Source of the DNA: Calendula officinalis
Taxonomy: Eukaryota; Streptophyta; Magnoliopsida; Asterales; Asteraceae
Length of the DNA stretch: 64,000 bases
Direction of reading: 5' to 3'
Assembly: GCA_963853835.1 (NCBI GenBank)
Contig: OY970820.1
Span: 46,226,907-46,290,906 of the forward strand
The position numbers and the translations under genes were made by a program. The notes under the pieces are model-generated. The model searched no databases and was not told where the DNA came from. It saw nothing but the letters and a program-made list of their open reading frames with translations. Below, one piece after another: positions 21,355 to 31,477 of the stretch (position 1 is its first letter; each line of letters starts with the position of its first letter).

Positions 21355-21994
21355 CGTAATTTTTATCTTTTTTTTGTGCTTAATTACTCCTAAAAAGGCA
21401 AAATCAATGAATGAAATATCTAACGTAACATCAAATATGTAAGTATTGGTACATCTGATAATTGTTCTCCAAACCCTAAATTGGAGAAACAAAGAATCTT
21501 CTTCTCTCTCCTATAATCCCAAAAGGTTTAAGAAGAAGAAACTTTTTTAGAGAGAGAAATTAGAGAGGGCAAACGAATCGATTGATTGTTCGTTCTTGTT
21601 ATTCTTATCTTGATGCGAAGATTTGGAGATATTTTTGTTTATTATTTTTGCCATTGCCATTTTTGAGATTCAATGTGAAAACGTTTGTCAGCGATGTAGC
21701 CCAATTTGGGAGTTTTTGTGGGCTTTGGGGTTTGGTGACAACTGTGACATAAATTTGGGGATGGTAAAAAAACCCATAATTTCTAATTTTCATGAGTGAA
21801 ATAAACTTTTTCTTTTCTTTCAAACACTACAAAATCTACTTTATTTTTGTATTACTTTATATTTTCATTATTATTTTATTACATTATATAAGTTTAAAAA
21901 CAAATTATATAATCTATATCTATACTCATTTATTAATCATTTAAGGGATAGGGGTAGTTTTGTCCAAACATTAATTTAAGCACTAATCCTCCAA
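21355..21994. other. 5' side of the R3H gene
   Basis: Minus-strand 5' UTR and promoter of the R3H gene, including an AGAGAGA tract at about 21551-21559. No other gene is visible. An AT-rich stretch follows up to the MITE at 21995. Confidence 0.35.
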
Positions 21995-22268
21995 TTAGGG
22001 TGAGCTCGGTTCAAAAACCGAATCGAACCGAACCCGAAAACGATGAATTTTCAAAACCGAACCGATAATATGTTATCAGTTTTTGGTCCGGTTGGGTGTC
22101 GGTCTTGTTCGGTTTTGATTAGGACAAATGTTCATCCTTATCCCAAAACCGAACCGAACCAAACCCAAACCGAAAATTATAAATTTTCAAAACCAAAACC
22201 AAACCGATAACATGTTATCGGTTTTAGTTCGGTTCGTTTTGGTTTTTCGGTCCAAATGCTCGCCACCG
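21995..22268. mobile_element. hAT-like MITE with internal duplication
   Basis: It is bounded by AGGGTGAGCTC on the left and GCTCGCCACC on the right, an imperfect version of the TAGGGGTGAGC ends seen at 23681. Two similar blocks of about 110 bp run AAAACCGAA...GATAA(T/C)ATGTTATC...GTTCGG. No clear target duplication is seen, so this is an old copy. Confidence 0.5.
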
Positions 22269-23672
22269 TTTCAAACATCACCCTTTTCATTTTCTTCGAC
22301 ACACCGTTTCATCACACCCACTGAGTCTTATAAATTCTTTGTCATCTACAACAACCGGATCTTCCTCTTTAACAAAGCCATACTCCTCCGACCACAATTT
22401 CTTTCTCCTAATACTATTTTCATGTCACCACCGTCCCTAATTATGTTTGTCTTCGTCGCAGGTCACCACCGATCATCGCATGTCAAAGTGGGGCCGAAAC
22501 TGATTATCATTCTTTTGTCTAAAGGGTTATTCAATCCATATTAACAAATGCTTTCTATGTTCTTTTGATCTGCGGTTATTTTCCTTATCTTATGTTTTGT
22601 TTATTTCTTTCATTATAATGGTTCGTGCGCTGTGATGTTTACAAGATGTTAAATTGTAGAATTTTGGTTTTTATCTGATGATTACATGTATTTTTGGTTG
22701 AATTTGTAGACTCAAATATCGATGCAACCCATTGAGATATCGTTGCTGAGACGAAATACAGTTCTTCAATACGGAAAGTTTATAACTACACTTTCGTATT
22801 AATAAAAACAAAACAAACAACAATCTACACAAATTTTTGTTTGATGTGTTTTGAGTAAATTTCCAGTGATTTTTGTGAGTTTTATGTCATCAAAATCAAT
22901 TTTGAATTTACTTTTGCAGTAGTGATTTTCTTTATAATATTGGTTTTGCATAATTGATTCACTTACTATTTTAAATGTTTTAGATTTAGATACTGCAAAA
23001 CTTAATTCGATAATGCATAACCCATTCTGTATATCCATGCTACCAAATTTTATCCACGAACGAACCTAATATAGTGCATGTATTCTTTAATTTCATAGTC
23101 TTGTGTTCAAGAAAATATCCCAAACAAAATAGCCCAACATAATATGTTTCTTAAATTTATGTTATTTATGAATGAATAATTGATTTTTTTAATCTATTTA
23201 ATCGCTATTTAATATTAGATTTATGTTTATGTAATACTGTGTAATATTTGTGCTATTTTCATTAGACCAATAATTTAGCGCGTTTCAGTTGTCATCATTT
23301 TTTCACAAGCATTGCCGCTAGCAAAAGACTAGTTATATTAAAACAGTATTGTGTGGATAAATATTTAAGCTTATCTTATGTAATTTTTTTGTTACATTTT
23401 TTGTTACATTTGAATCATTATTCGTTAAAATCATTACTTTTCAAGTGATCAAAATAAAGTTCAAAATTTTCGTAACATTGTTCCATGATTATATTCTTTT
23501 TTATATAGGGTATATCAAAATATATCATACACATTTTTATGTATAAATCAGTTAACTACCTCAATTTCGCTCCTAATTACTTCCGTTTTTATTTTTTTTA
23601 TGTAAGTTAACAAATAAATCAAACTTATAAACTAAGATTATCCCCAATGGTTAACCTTATAAAAGCTTATTA
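22269..23672. other. AT-rich intergenic DNA
   Basis: No gene seen. A short inverted pair (AATACGGAAAGT and ACTTTCGTATT at about 22768-22801) is the only structure noted. Confidence 0.3.
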
Positions 23673-24046
23673 CATTTACCTAGGGGTGAGCATAAAAACC
23701 GAAAAACCGAACCGAAGCCGAAAAAACCGAAAAAACTGCACCGAAAAAACAGAACCATTTGAAAAACCGATGTGAGCGGTTTTGGTTTTTAGAAAAACCG
23801 AATGTTTGGGGCGGTTTTCGGATGCATACGAAAAACCAAACCGAAAAAACCGCCCCGCCCCGCCATATATGTTATTCAAATTTTGTAAATATATTCTTAT
23901 CTTTTTAAAAGTTTGATGCTTAATCATATCAAAAATATAATATTAAGTATGAGTTGTATTCTAGGAAGTCTAAAGGATTTGTCTAGTCTCAAGGGACAAT
24001 TCCTAGCCATTTGATCAAGATGGACAAGATCAAATCCCCCACCTAC

Positions 24047-24180
24047 AACCACCGCCGGCCGCCGCCTCCGGCCACCTCCGGCCGCCGACCGCCGCCGGCG
24101 ACCACCTCCGGCCGCCGACCACCGCCGATCGCCGCCGTCCGCCGCCGGTGGCCGGCAGCGGCGGCCGGCGGTGGTGGTGG
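24047..24180. repeat. GC-rich CCGCCGGCC repeat block
   Basis: About 130 bp of GCCGCCGGCC, CTCCGGCCGCCG and related words, extremely GC-rich against AT-rich surroundings. A similar shorter block in the same orientation lies at 25529-25575, after the tandem array. Any protein frame here gives only Pro/Arg/Ala low complexity. Confidence 0.8.
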
Positions 24181-24355
24181 TGGCTCACTGTGAAGGTGCT
24201 GGTGCTAATGGGGGTGGTGGTGGTATTGATGTATCGAAGCACATGTGCTTCACTAAAACACAACATATTACTTCGAAGCACATGTGCTTCAGGTCACGAA
24301 ACACATGTGCTTCAAGTCACTAAAAACATGAGTTCCTAACACACACAAGGAAGCA

Positions 24356-25520
24356 TACGAAGCACATGTGCTTGACGTTATGAAGCACATGTGCTTCACT
24401 ACACGGAAAAAAAAATCAAAACAAGTGACGAACACATCATTATGAAGCACATGTGCTTCATAAAGCCAAGCGCATGTGCTTCATAAAGCCAAGCGCATGT
24501 GCTTCATAAAGCCAAGCACATGTGCTTCATAAAGCAAATGCTTCATAAAGCCAAGCACGTGTGTTTTTGTTCCTGAACACATGTAACTTAAAAACAAGTC
24601 ATTTGTGTTTGAATCACGAAGCACATGTGCTTGACGTTATGAAGCACATGTGCTTCACTACACGGAAAAAAAATCAAAACAAGTGACGAACACATCATTA
24701 TGAAGCACATGTGCTTCATAAAGCCAAGCACATGTGCTTCATAAAGCCAAGCAAATGTGTTTTTGTTCCTGAACATATGTAACTTACAAACAAGTCATTT
24801 GTGTTTGAATCACGAAGCACATGTGCTTGACGTTATGAAGCACATGTACTTCACTACACGGAAAAAAAATCAAAACAAGTGACGGACACATCATTATGAA
24901 GCACATGTGGTTCATAAAGCCAAGCACATGTGCTTCATAAAGCCAATGCTTCGTAAAGCCAAGCACATGTGTTTTTTGTTCCTGAACACATGTAACTTAC
25001 AAACAAGTCATTTGTGTTTGAATCACGAAGCACATGTGCTTGACGTTATGAAGCACATGTGCTTCACTACACGGAAAAGAAATCAAAACAAGTGACGAAC
25101 ACATCATTATGAAGCACATGTGCTTCATAAAGCCAAGCACATGTGCTTCATAAAGCCAAGCACATGTGTTTTTGTTCCTGAACACATGTAACTTACAAGC
25201 AAGTCATTTGTGTTTGAATCACGAAACACATGTGCTTGACATTATGAAGCACATGTGCTTCACTACATGGAAAAAAAATAAAAACAAGTGACGAATACAT
25301 CATTATGAAGCACATGTGCTTCATAAAGCCAAGCACATGTGCTTCATAAAGCCAATGCTTCATAAAGCCAAGCACATGTGTTTTTGTTCCTGAACACATG
25401 TAGCTTACAAACAAGTCATTTGTGTTTGAATCACGAAGCACATGTGCTTGACGTTATGAAGCACATGTGCTTCACTACACGGAAAAAAAATCAAAACAAG
25501 TCACGAAGCACATGTGCTTC
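24356..25520. repeat. Tandem repeat, six units of about 196-259 bp, rich in GAAGCACATGTGCTTC
   Basis: The marker CTTGACGTTATG (CTTGACATTATG once) recurs at 24371, 24630, 24826, 25039, 25235 and 25447, giving spacings of 259, 196, 213, 196 and 212 bp. Each unit contains several copies of the 16-bp perfect palindrome GAAGCACATGTGCTTC or one-base variants, about 29 in all between 24230 and 25590. The alternating spacing comes from presence or absence of a 17-bp GCCAATGCTTCATAAA-like block. The core CACATGTG is an E-box-like sequence. Confidence 0.9.
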
Positions 25521-26064
25521 CAGTCACGACTACCACCACCGGTCACCGCCGGCCGCCGTCTCCGGCCGCCGGAGAAGCACATGTGCTTGTAGTGGTGGTG
25601 GTGGTTTTGAATCTTGATCTTGAATATTAATTTTTCTTGATCCAAGGGCTAATAAATGTCCCTTGGGACTAGATAAAATTAATGGACTACCTTGAACATT
25701 TCATTATTAAGTATATATCATTTGAACTTTTGACACATTTTACTCATATATTTTATTTGTTTTATAATTGTATAACAATGGAAATTTGGGTTATTTGTTT
25801 GTTTTATAAATAGAGGAAATGAGTTAAAGTTTGGAAATTTGTATCATAATTGTTAGGTTAACAAGTTAGTAAATTTTATGGAAAACAAAAAAACCGAAAA
25901 ATAAACCGAAACCGAACCGCTTTATTGTGAAAAACCGAAAAACCGAAACCGAAAAAATCGAAACCGAACGGTTTGTAATTCTTAAAAACTGAAATATTCT
26001 GTTCGGGGTTTGGTTTTAGTCAAAAACCGGCCCAAACCGCCCCATGCTCACCCCTACTTTTACC

Positions 26065-26795
26065 ACATCAACAATCCACTAACCAAAAACCTTTTCATAA
26101 ATTACATCTTCAATGGTTAACATTTCCAAAAGCTTTTTCCTTTACAATATTTCTAATATACTTTTATCTATCTCAAATGTTTTATAAATACCCCCTATAT
26201 ATAATTTGACACTTTTTTGACATCTTACTATATATAATATTTTTTTAAATGTCTCATACAAAAATATTATACTAATTGACATTATATATAATTTATTTAT
26301 TAACTTATAAAAAAATAATAAACAATCTACATATAATATATCTAAGGTTTAAAATGAAAAGTTATTAAACACAAAGGATTAAAAAGGACAAACATTAAAA
26401 CTGGGTTAAATGGTTAGTAGAAAAAAAGTCATTAGAATAAGCTTTCCAAAAAGCTAATTGTTCCAATGCTAAAAAGTCTTTCAAAGACTTATTAAATAGT
26501 AAAAAACTTTAAGAAAAGCTCGCATTGGAGATACTCTAATAAGCCACATAAATAAAGTTTATCAAATCATTTTAAATAAACTAATAAGTCTGAGCAAGCT
26601 AAAACATACATTATTTTAATTTGGAGACTATTCTTCGTATTATATGTTTATCAGGAGTTTTTTTTTGAATTAAAATAAAATAAGCTCAGATTAAAATAAA
26701 TAAGTTTTGTTTTTAGATAATGCTTATAGATTTTTTTTCCGGTAAATTAATATAACTCTCATTTCTTAGTTCATTAATTCGAACATTATTAGCTT
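26065..26795. other. AT-rich DNA after the hAT-like element
   Basis: No gene or clear transposon end recognised. It includes the presumed 3' tail of the reverse transcriptase copy that begins at 26796. Confidence 0.3.
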
Positions 26796-28636
26796 TTACA
26801 TAAAGAAAGATGACAAACGGGTAACAAGCTGTGCCGCTATGCCTTTCTGAATTGCAAAACCAATTCTTCTAAAAACAACATTTGTAGATCTGGGTGTCAT
26901 AACATTACTATGCATAACACGTTGGACTCTGTTAAGAAGTTCCACCGCCTCGGGCGCAAGGAAACCAAAAGTATCAAATGCAAAAGGAATGAACATGTGT
27001 TGATTTTCAATGCATGCTTTCTCGTGCTTTGTCACTTTACACGAGACGGCTTTCAAAGCAGCTTGTCCCGCTGTAACACCACGACTACCCAAACCCACGA
27101 GAGGAGAAACTCCGGTTAGATCCACACACGCGTGTTTCCCTCCAACCCATCCAAAAACTAAAATGTCAGCAGGTCTAAGTGTGAATCTTCTATCCAAGGG
27201 GCCAGTCAAAAAGTTCACCAGAGCTTCTTTCTTGGCGGAGATCCCGGCACGCCTACATATGTCATAAAGAACGTCTCTAACCATATCGTGCCGGTACTTG
27301 AATCCCGGGAGCTCTTTATAATGAACCGCATGTTCCCCAAAGGAATCCAAACTTGCCTTGCGACAAACAGGCCATAACGCATCAACCGGAAATAATGGAA
27401 TCATGAGACGATACTTAAGGATTGCACGATATTTCACGGGTGACATATGTTGACCTAGCCCGTCTATGGGAATAACTAGAAGAAAATCTTGAGCGTGAGG
27501 TGCCCGTAAACAATCGAAAACCGCTTTCTGTCTCACATTTATGTAGAAGCGAACTTCCATACCCTTGATCGTTTCACTAAAAAGGGCACTCGCCAATGTT
27601 TGTTGGGCTTTAGAGGGGGGCGTTTCCTTATTAGTGAAGCCGTTAAAATCAAAGCTTGGAATCCTATCACGAAGACAAGCCAAAACACAACCATAATCGT
27701 CGTCCATACAACATATCCCATTGTCACGTAAGATGTGATCCTGAAGCACCCAAGATTGGGCCCTCGAGGCCACAAAAGCATAAGAGGAAACCATTTTTGC
27801 CGAGTACAAACCCAAACCACCGGATCGAATGGGTAAAGAAGCGAGTTGCCACTGTAAGTCTCCAAAGGAAGGCCCTCCACATACCACAATGTTCTCAATC
27901 GACTCACGCAATCCTTTGTCAAAGACCAAAGATGCCTCCTCCATGTGAACAGGTTGACAAGTTCTTAAACCAAAAAAGAGTTTGGCAATACCCATACATG
28001 AACGAAGTAAAAGGAGCTCACCCTGTGGGTCATTTAATTGTGGAAGGAGTCTCATCAAATCAACAACATTTGTAGCTCTCCGCATGGCCAACTCACTAAT
28101 AAAATTAGGGTCTCTACTAACAGCTCTCCCAAGAAGCTTCACACCCAAAGACGGCCTTCGAATATCGACAGGGAATAAACCCTCACGAAGTTTCATTCCA
28201 TTACACGAAGGCCAAAATAATTCTGTCTTCTTGATACTAAGTTCAAGGCCCAAACTCGGACCACTAACCCTTATAATGTCTAACACTTTGGCCACTCTTG
28301 TGCATCTCCAATAACAGTCCCGTCATCAAGATACCAAGCATGAAGAAGAAGCTTGCAATTTTCTCTGATCTTATGTATAAGCGGGTGCAATACAAGAGCA
28401 AAAAGAAGGGGTCCCAAAGGGTCACCTTGTTGCACCCCAGTAGCAGACCATATATGAGAGTCTCCTATATACAACCTCGATGTCTGCACATATAAGAAAT
28501 CCACCCATAATGATATAGAGGGGCACCTCACTCTAACCTCATGGAGCAAGGTCGATCTATCCACAAGGTTAAAGGCATTCGAGAAGTCCACTGTAAGCAT
28601 AGCAAGAGACCCATCAATGTGATATTCACTTAGCAC
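26796..28636 (-). pseudogene. LINE-like reverse transcriptase, copy 1 (5'-truncated, frameshifted)
   Basis: RT motifs are in the upstream part: MLTVDFSNAFNLVDR, GVQQGDPLGPLLFALVL and the catalytic AWYLDDGTVIG. A long C-terminal region follows with a CxxC-type knuckle in which the first Cys is Trp here (WPVCRKAS), then HAVHYKELPGFKYRHDMVRD and RPADILVFGW...VDLTGVSPL. That order (zinc site, then a PD..D-like pair) recalls the restriction-like endonuclease end of R2-type LINEs. One missing base near 28295 breaks the frame after VIGDAQE; copy 2 has that base. The N-terminus is absent: homology stops near 28640 with no start or APE domain. Confidence 0.75.
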
Positions 28637-28707
28637 CCTAAATAGAAGAGTTTTTAAAATTAAAATTATCTAAATACCCTAAGTAATTATTCTTTATCAC
28701 ATTTAGC

Positions 28708-31477
28708 TGTAACGCCCTAAAAATTATTGTAATTAAATTATTTACCTTTTGTTAAATAAACTATGTTTATTCATTTAATTAATATTATATGTGTTATGTG
28801 ATTTTACGCGTATTTAATTGAGTAGTTATTACATGACGTTTTGTTGATAACTAAAGGGTTATTCATCTTTGTGATAATTAATCTGGATAATTAATTATGA
28901 GACTAGTTAATATTAACTTATAAATTTAATAATTCTTGAGGTCGGCCGATAGGCCAAGGCCTACTCTATTGTACTTCATTCTATCTTGAACCGGCTTCCC
29001 TTATTGTTTTCCCTATTCGGTGATCCATGAGCCACAACCGAGCCCACATGTCTTATGATGAGTTCGGCCATGAGTAGTTGTCCTAAGCTTGCACGTTTTC
29101 CTTGTCCAATTCCCTAAGCCCGAGTTTATTAATTGGAGGATTCTTCCATCTATTGAGCCCAAGTACAAGAGAAGCCCAAACCTTGAGATTTAGGATGGTA
29201 CATGTTCGAGTATTAGAACGCTGGTGACTTTAGGCGCTGTCTTGAGCATTACGTTTTAGTAATTTTGGATTTAATTCTCCCATAATTGCTTGCCAAAAAC
29301 CGACATCCCTTAACCCTAAAATTCCCTGCAGCCGACAATCCTTGGTGCTCTCCTTCCTCACTCGTTTTAGCAAGAAGAATCCTGCAGCCATCGACTTTTG
29401 TTTGGCCAAGTGGTGATCGTCGAGCAATCAAGTGTAATCCCGAAGCGTTGCAGAAATCGGTGGCCCTTTTCTATCGTTTATTCTTTCGTTTTTATCGTCT
29501 TCCGATCGAGAAATCCTAACTTGTTATCATTCTTTTGTTGCGGGATGGTCACGGTGGAGCAGTGATAATTCTGTCCCAAGCTGTAGCAACTCTTTGAACA
29601 ATCTAGAGTGGTGATCGGAAGCAACCGTGAGAAACAGCAATCGGTAAAAACCTCCTCCCGTTTGTGTTATCATTTCCTTTTTAGTGTTCTTGTATTAATC
29701 GGTTTTACCTCTCCTTGTTTCTGAATGCCACCGCCGAGCAGAAAAGAATTCTGTGACCAAGCAATCCCGAGCAGTATAAAGGTTTGAGTGTAGAGAATGG
29801 AGCCCCAAAGTGATCCCGAGTTGACCATCTATCCGAACTGAAATCATCAAGCATTTTACTAGCCGATCTTCATATTTGTTTCGGTAGTATTCTTATTCGA
29901 TTCCTTGTCTTTTCTTATCATTCGATTATCCCGTTGTTAATTAGAGACTAATCCAGTTTGTGTAGGGTGATGACCGAACCTTGAGGGGTTCGGGTTTTGG
30001 CTAACTTGTTTGTCTATATCGAATTGTGGTTCCGGGTCTTTGTTGAAATAATCGCTATACCGTTTAATTGTCTTGTTGTTGTGTTCCGTTCCGGGCTATA
30101 GAGTTCTAAAATATGGGTTGTTGGTTTCGTCAAGTTCTGTTCGGGTTTAAGGGGCTGTGATTGGTAAGTGTCGGGTATCTCGGGAATAAACGGTTGATGT
30201 CGGGAATCAAAACGGGCTTTTATCAAACATGCTAATATCTGGCAGAAACTGTAGTCTGGGTTAAAGTCCGTTTTTGTCACACTTAAGATACGTTTCTGGA
30301 TTTTTGGCCCGTGCTGGTCTCTAGTTTTCTGAGTCCTCTTTCCAATGCCACTGACGGCTCGTTAATCTGATTTACGGTTTAAAAATTGTTGATGTTTAAG
30401 TAAACCTTCGCTGGATAGTTTTCGGTTCAGCTATTCTGTCTCGTGAGTCTGTTTTGAGCCTTTTCCGTTTGGATCTAGCTTCCGAAGTCTTCTGTAAAAT
30501 TGTAATCCTCTGAGTCATTTAACTACTATAAAAATTTGAATAATATCTAGTGAGCGGTTTGAGAGTTATAGCCGTTCCCGCGAAAGTGCTGAGTGCTGTT
30601 TAGTTTCTGCTGAAGCAACCTTTGAGCCTGATCCTAACCCGAGTTTCCTTGTACATTGTAGGACCTTCTAGGACCGGTTAGAGACGCTCTTCAGTACCGA
30701 GGATATTTAGGAGCTTACGGTTATTCGAGGTGAGTATTCTCACCGTGTATTCAGTTTTAACGTTATACATGCATGACTTACGTGTTACATTACTTGCACC
30801 ATATTTGCTATCTGAGTTATCTGTTATCTGAGTTATCTGTGATCTAGCATCTTGTATTCTGAGTTTCTGAGTTCTGAGTTTCTGAGTTTTGAGTTAAACA
30901 TTAAACATAATATATCTGACTTGACACCGAAGAGCACTGGTGTCAGACGTTTTGACTTGGCACCGAAGAGTACTGGTGCCAGGCCTTTTAACTCAACACC
31001 GAAGAGTACAGGTGTTGAGGTGGTGTGAGGCGGGTCGAGGTTGGTCTCTCGGCCCAAGTCACACTAGCGCGCTATATAAATTAAAAATCTGAGTAATAAA
31101 ATCTGAGAAATAAATCTAAGTAATTAATCGAGTAGATTCTGAGTAGGAGTACACCGATGTGCCCTCATGTGTTGTATGTTATAATTGTTTACATTTTGAG
31201 ACTATTCACTCAGCTTCCCAGCTGACCCAAACTTTCCCCCACATTGTTTCAGGTACTAGCAAAGGAAAGGAGGAGGTGGACGGTTGACCGCTGTATCTTT
31301 TCATTACTGATGTGGACAGCGTTTAAAATTTTAAAACACTTTATTTTATTTTAACTATTTCCGCAATAAATACGTTTTAAATGTTAAATATTAATATCTG
31401 AGATTTATTTATGGGACCTTTTGATTAAATTTTGTTTTCAAAATTTTTAAAAATCTTGTAAATTTTAGGGTGTTACA
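28708..31477 (+). repeat. LARD 5' LTR
   Basis: 2770-bp LTR, TG...CA. It differs from the partner by scattered substitutions, a 16-bp indel in the ATCTGAGTTATCTG simple repeat near 30830 and a one-base indel, so the insertion is relatively recent. It carries three tandem hairpins at 30922-31019 and a TCTGAGTT simple repeat at about 30815-30895. It joins the RT fragment at ...CATTTAGC|TGTAACG. Confidence 0.92.
30922..31019 (+). repeat. Three tandem hairpins with conserved loop in the LARD LTR
   Basis: Stems TGACACC/GGTGTCA (30922-28/30939-45), TGGCACC/GGTGCCA (30958-64/30975-81) and CTCAACACC/GGTGTTGAG (30992-31000/31011-19) enclose 10-nt loops GAAGAGCACT, GAAGAGTACT and GAAGAGTACA. Units repeat every 34-36 bp. 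The stems differ between units at paired positions while remaining complementary. The same array is at 38057-38154 in the other LTR. Confidence 0.85.

Larger units (their letters stand above)
23981..25674. mobile_element. Element with TCTAGTCYCAAGGGACA ends, carrying a palindrome-rich tandem array
   Basis: The left end, TCTAGTCTCAAGGGACA, and the inverted right end, TCTAGTCCCAAGGGACA, are followed on both sides by similar sequence reaching GGATCAAGA/TGATCAAGA, so TIRs are about 45 bp and imperfect. No unambiguous target duplication is visible. The interior has GC-rich CCGCCGGCC blocks near both ends and the tandem array between them. Superfamily unknown. Confidence 0.55.
23681..26056. mobile_element. 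hAT-like element (family B) with nested insertion
   Basis: TIRs TAGGGGTGAGCAT lie at 23681-23693 and 26044-26056. The 8-bp flanks CATTTACC (23673-23680) and CTTTTACC (26057-26064) match at 7 of 8. The outer arms are rich in AAAACCGAA. No transposase is present. A second element at about 23981-25674 splits the arms. Confidence 0.75.

Noticed and set aside
22128..22544. 138-codon frame near 22.3 kb
   Set aside because: Its first part is the AAAACCGAA MITE and the rest has no recognisable domain or conserved composition.
24011..24281. Pro/Arg-rich frames in the GC-rich block
   Set aside because: Low-complexity products of CCGCCGGCC repeats; no start context or domain.
24230..25590. Many small frames (60-82 codons) with repeated EAHVLGFMKHMCF-type peptides on both strands
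   Set aside because: They are translations of the palindromic tandem array; the same peptides appear on both strands because the DNA repeat is self-complementary.
24230..25590. CRISPR-like array
   Set aside because: Plant nuclear context, repeats tandem with similar spacers, no cas genes; it is a satellite-type repeat.
27656..28075. 139-codon plus-strand frame, repeated at 39656-40075
   Set aside because: Antisense shadow of the reverse transcriptase in both copies.
29230..29519. Small frames at 29.2-29.5 kb, repeated at 36.4-36.7 kb
   Set aside because: They are inside the LARD LTRs, occur on both strands and have no domain; repetition comes from the LTR pair.
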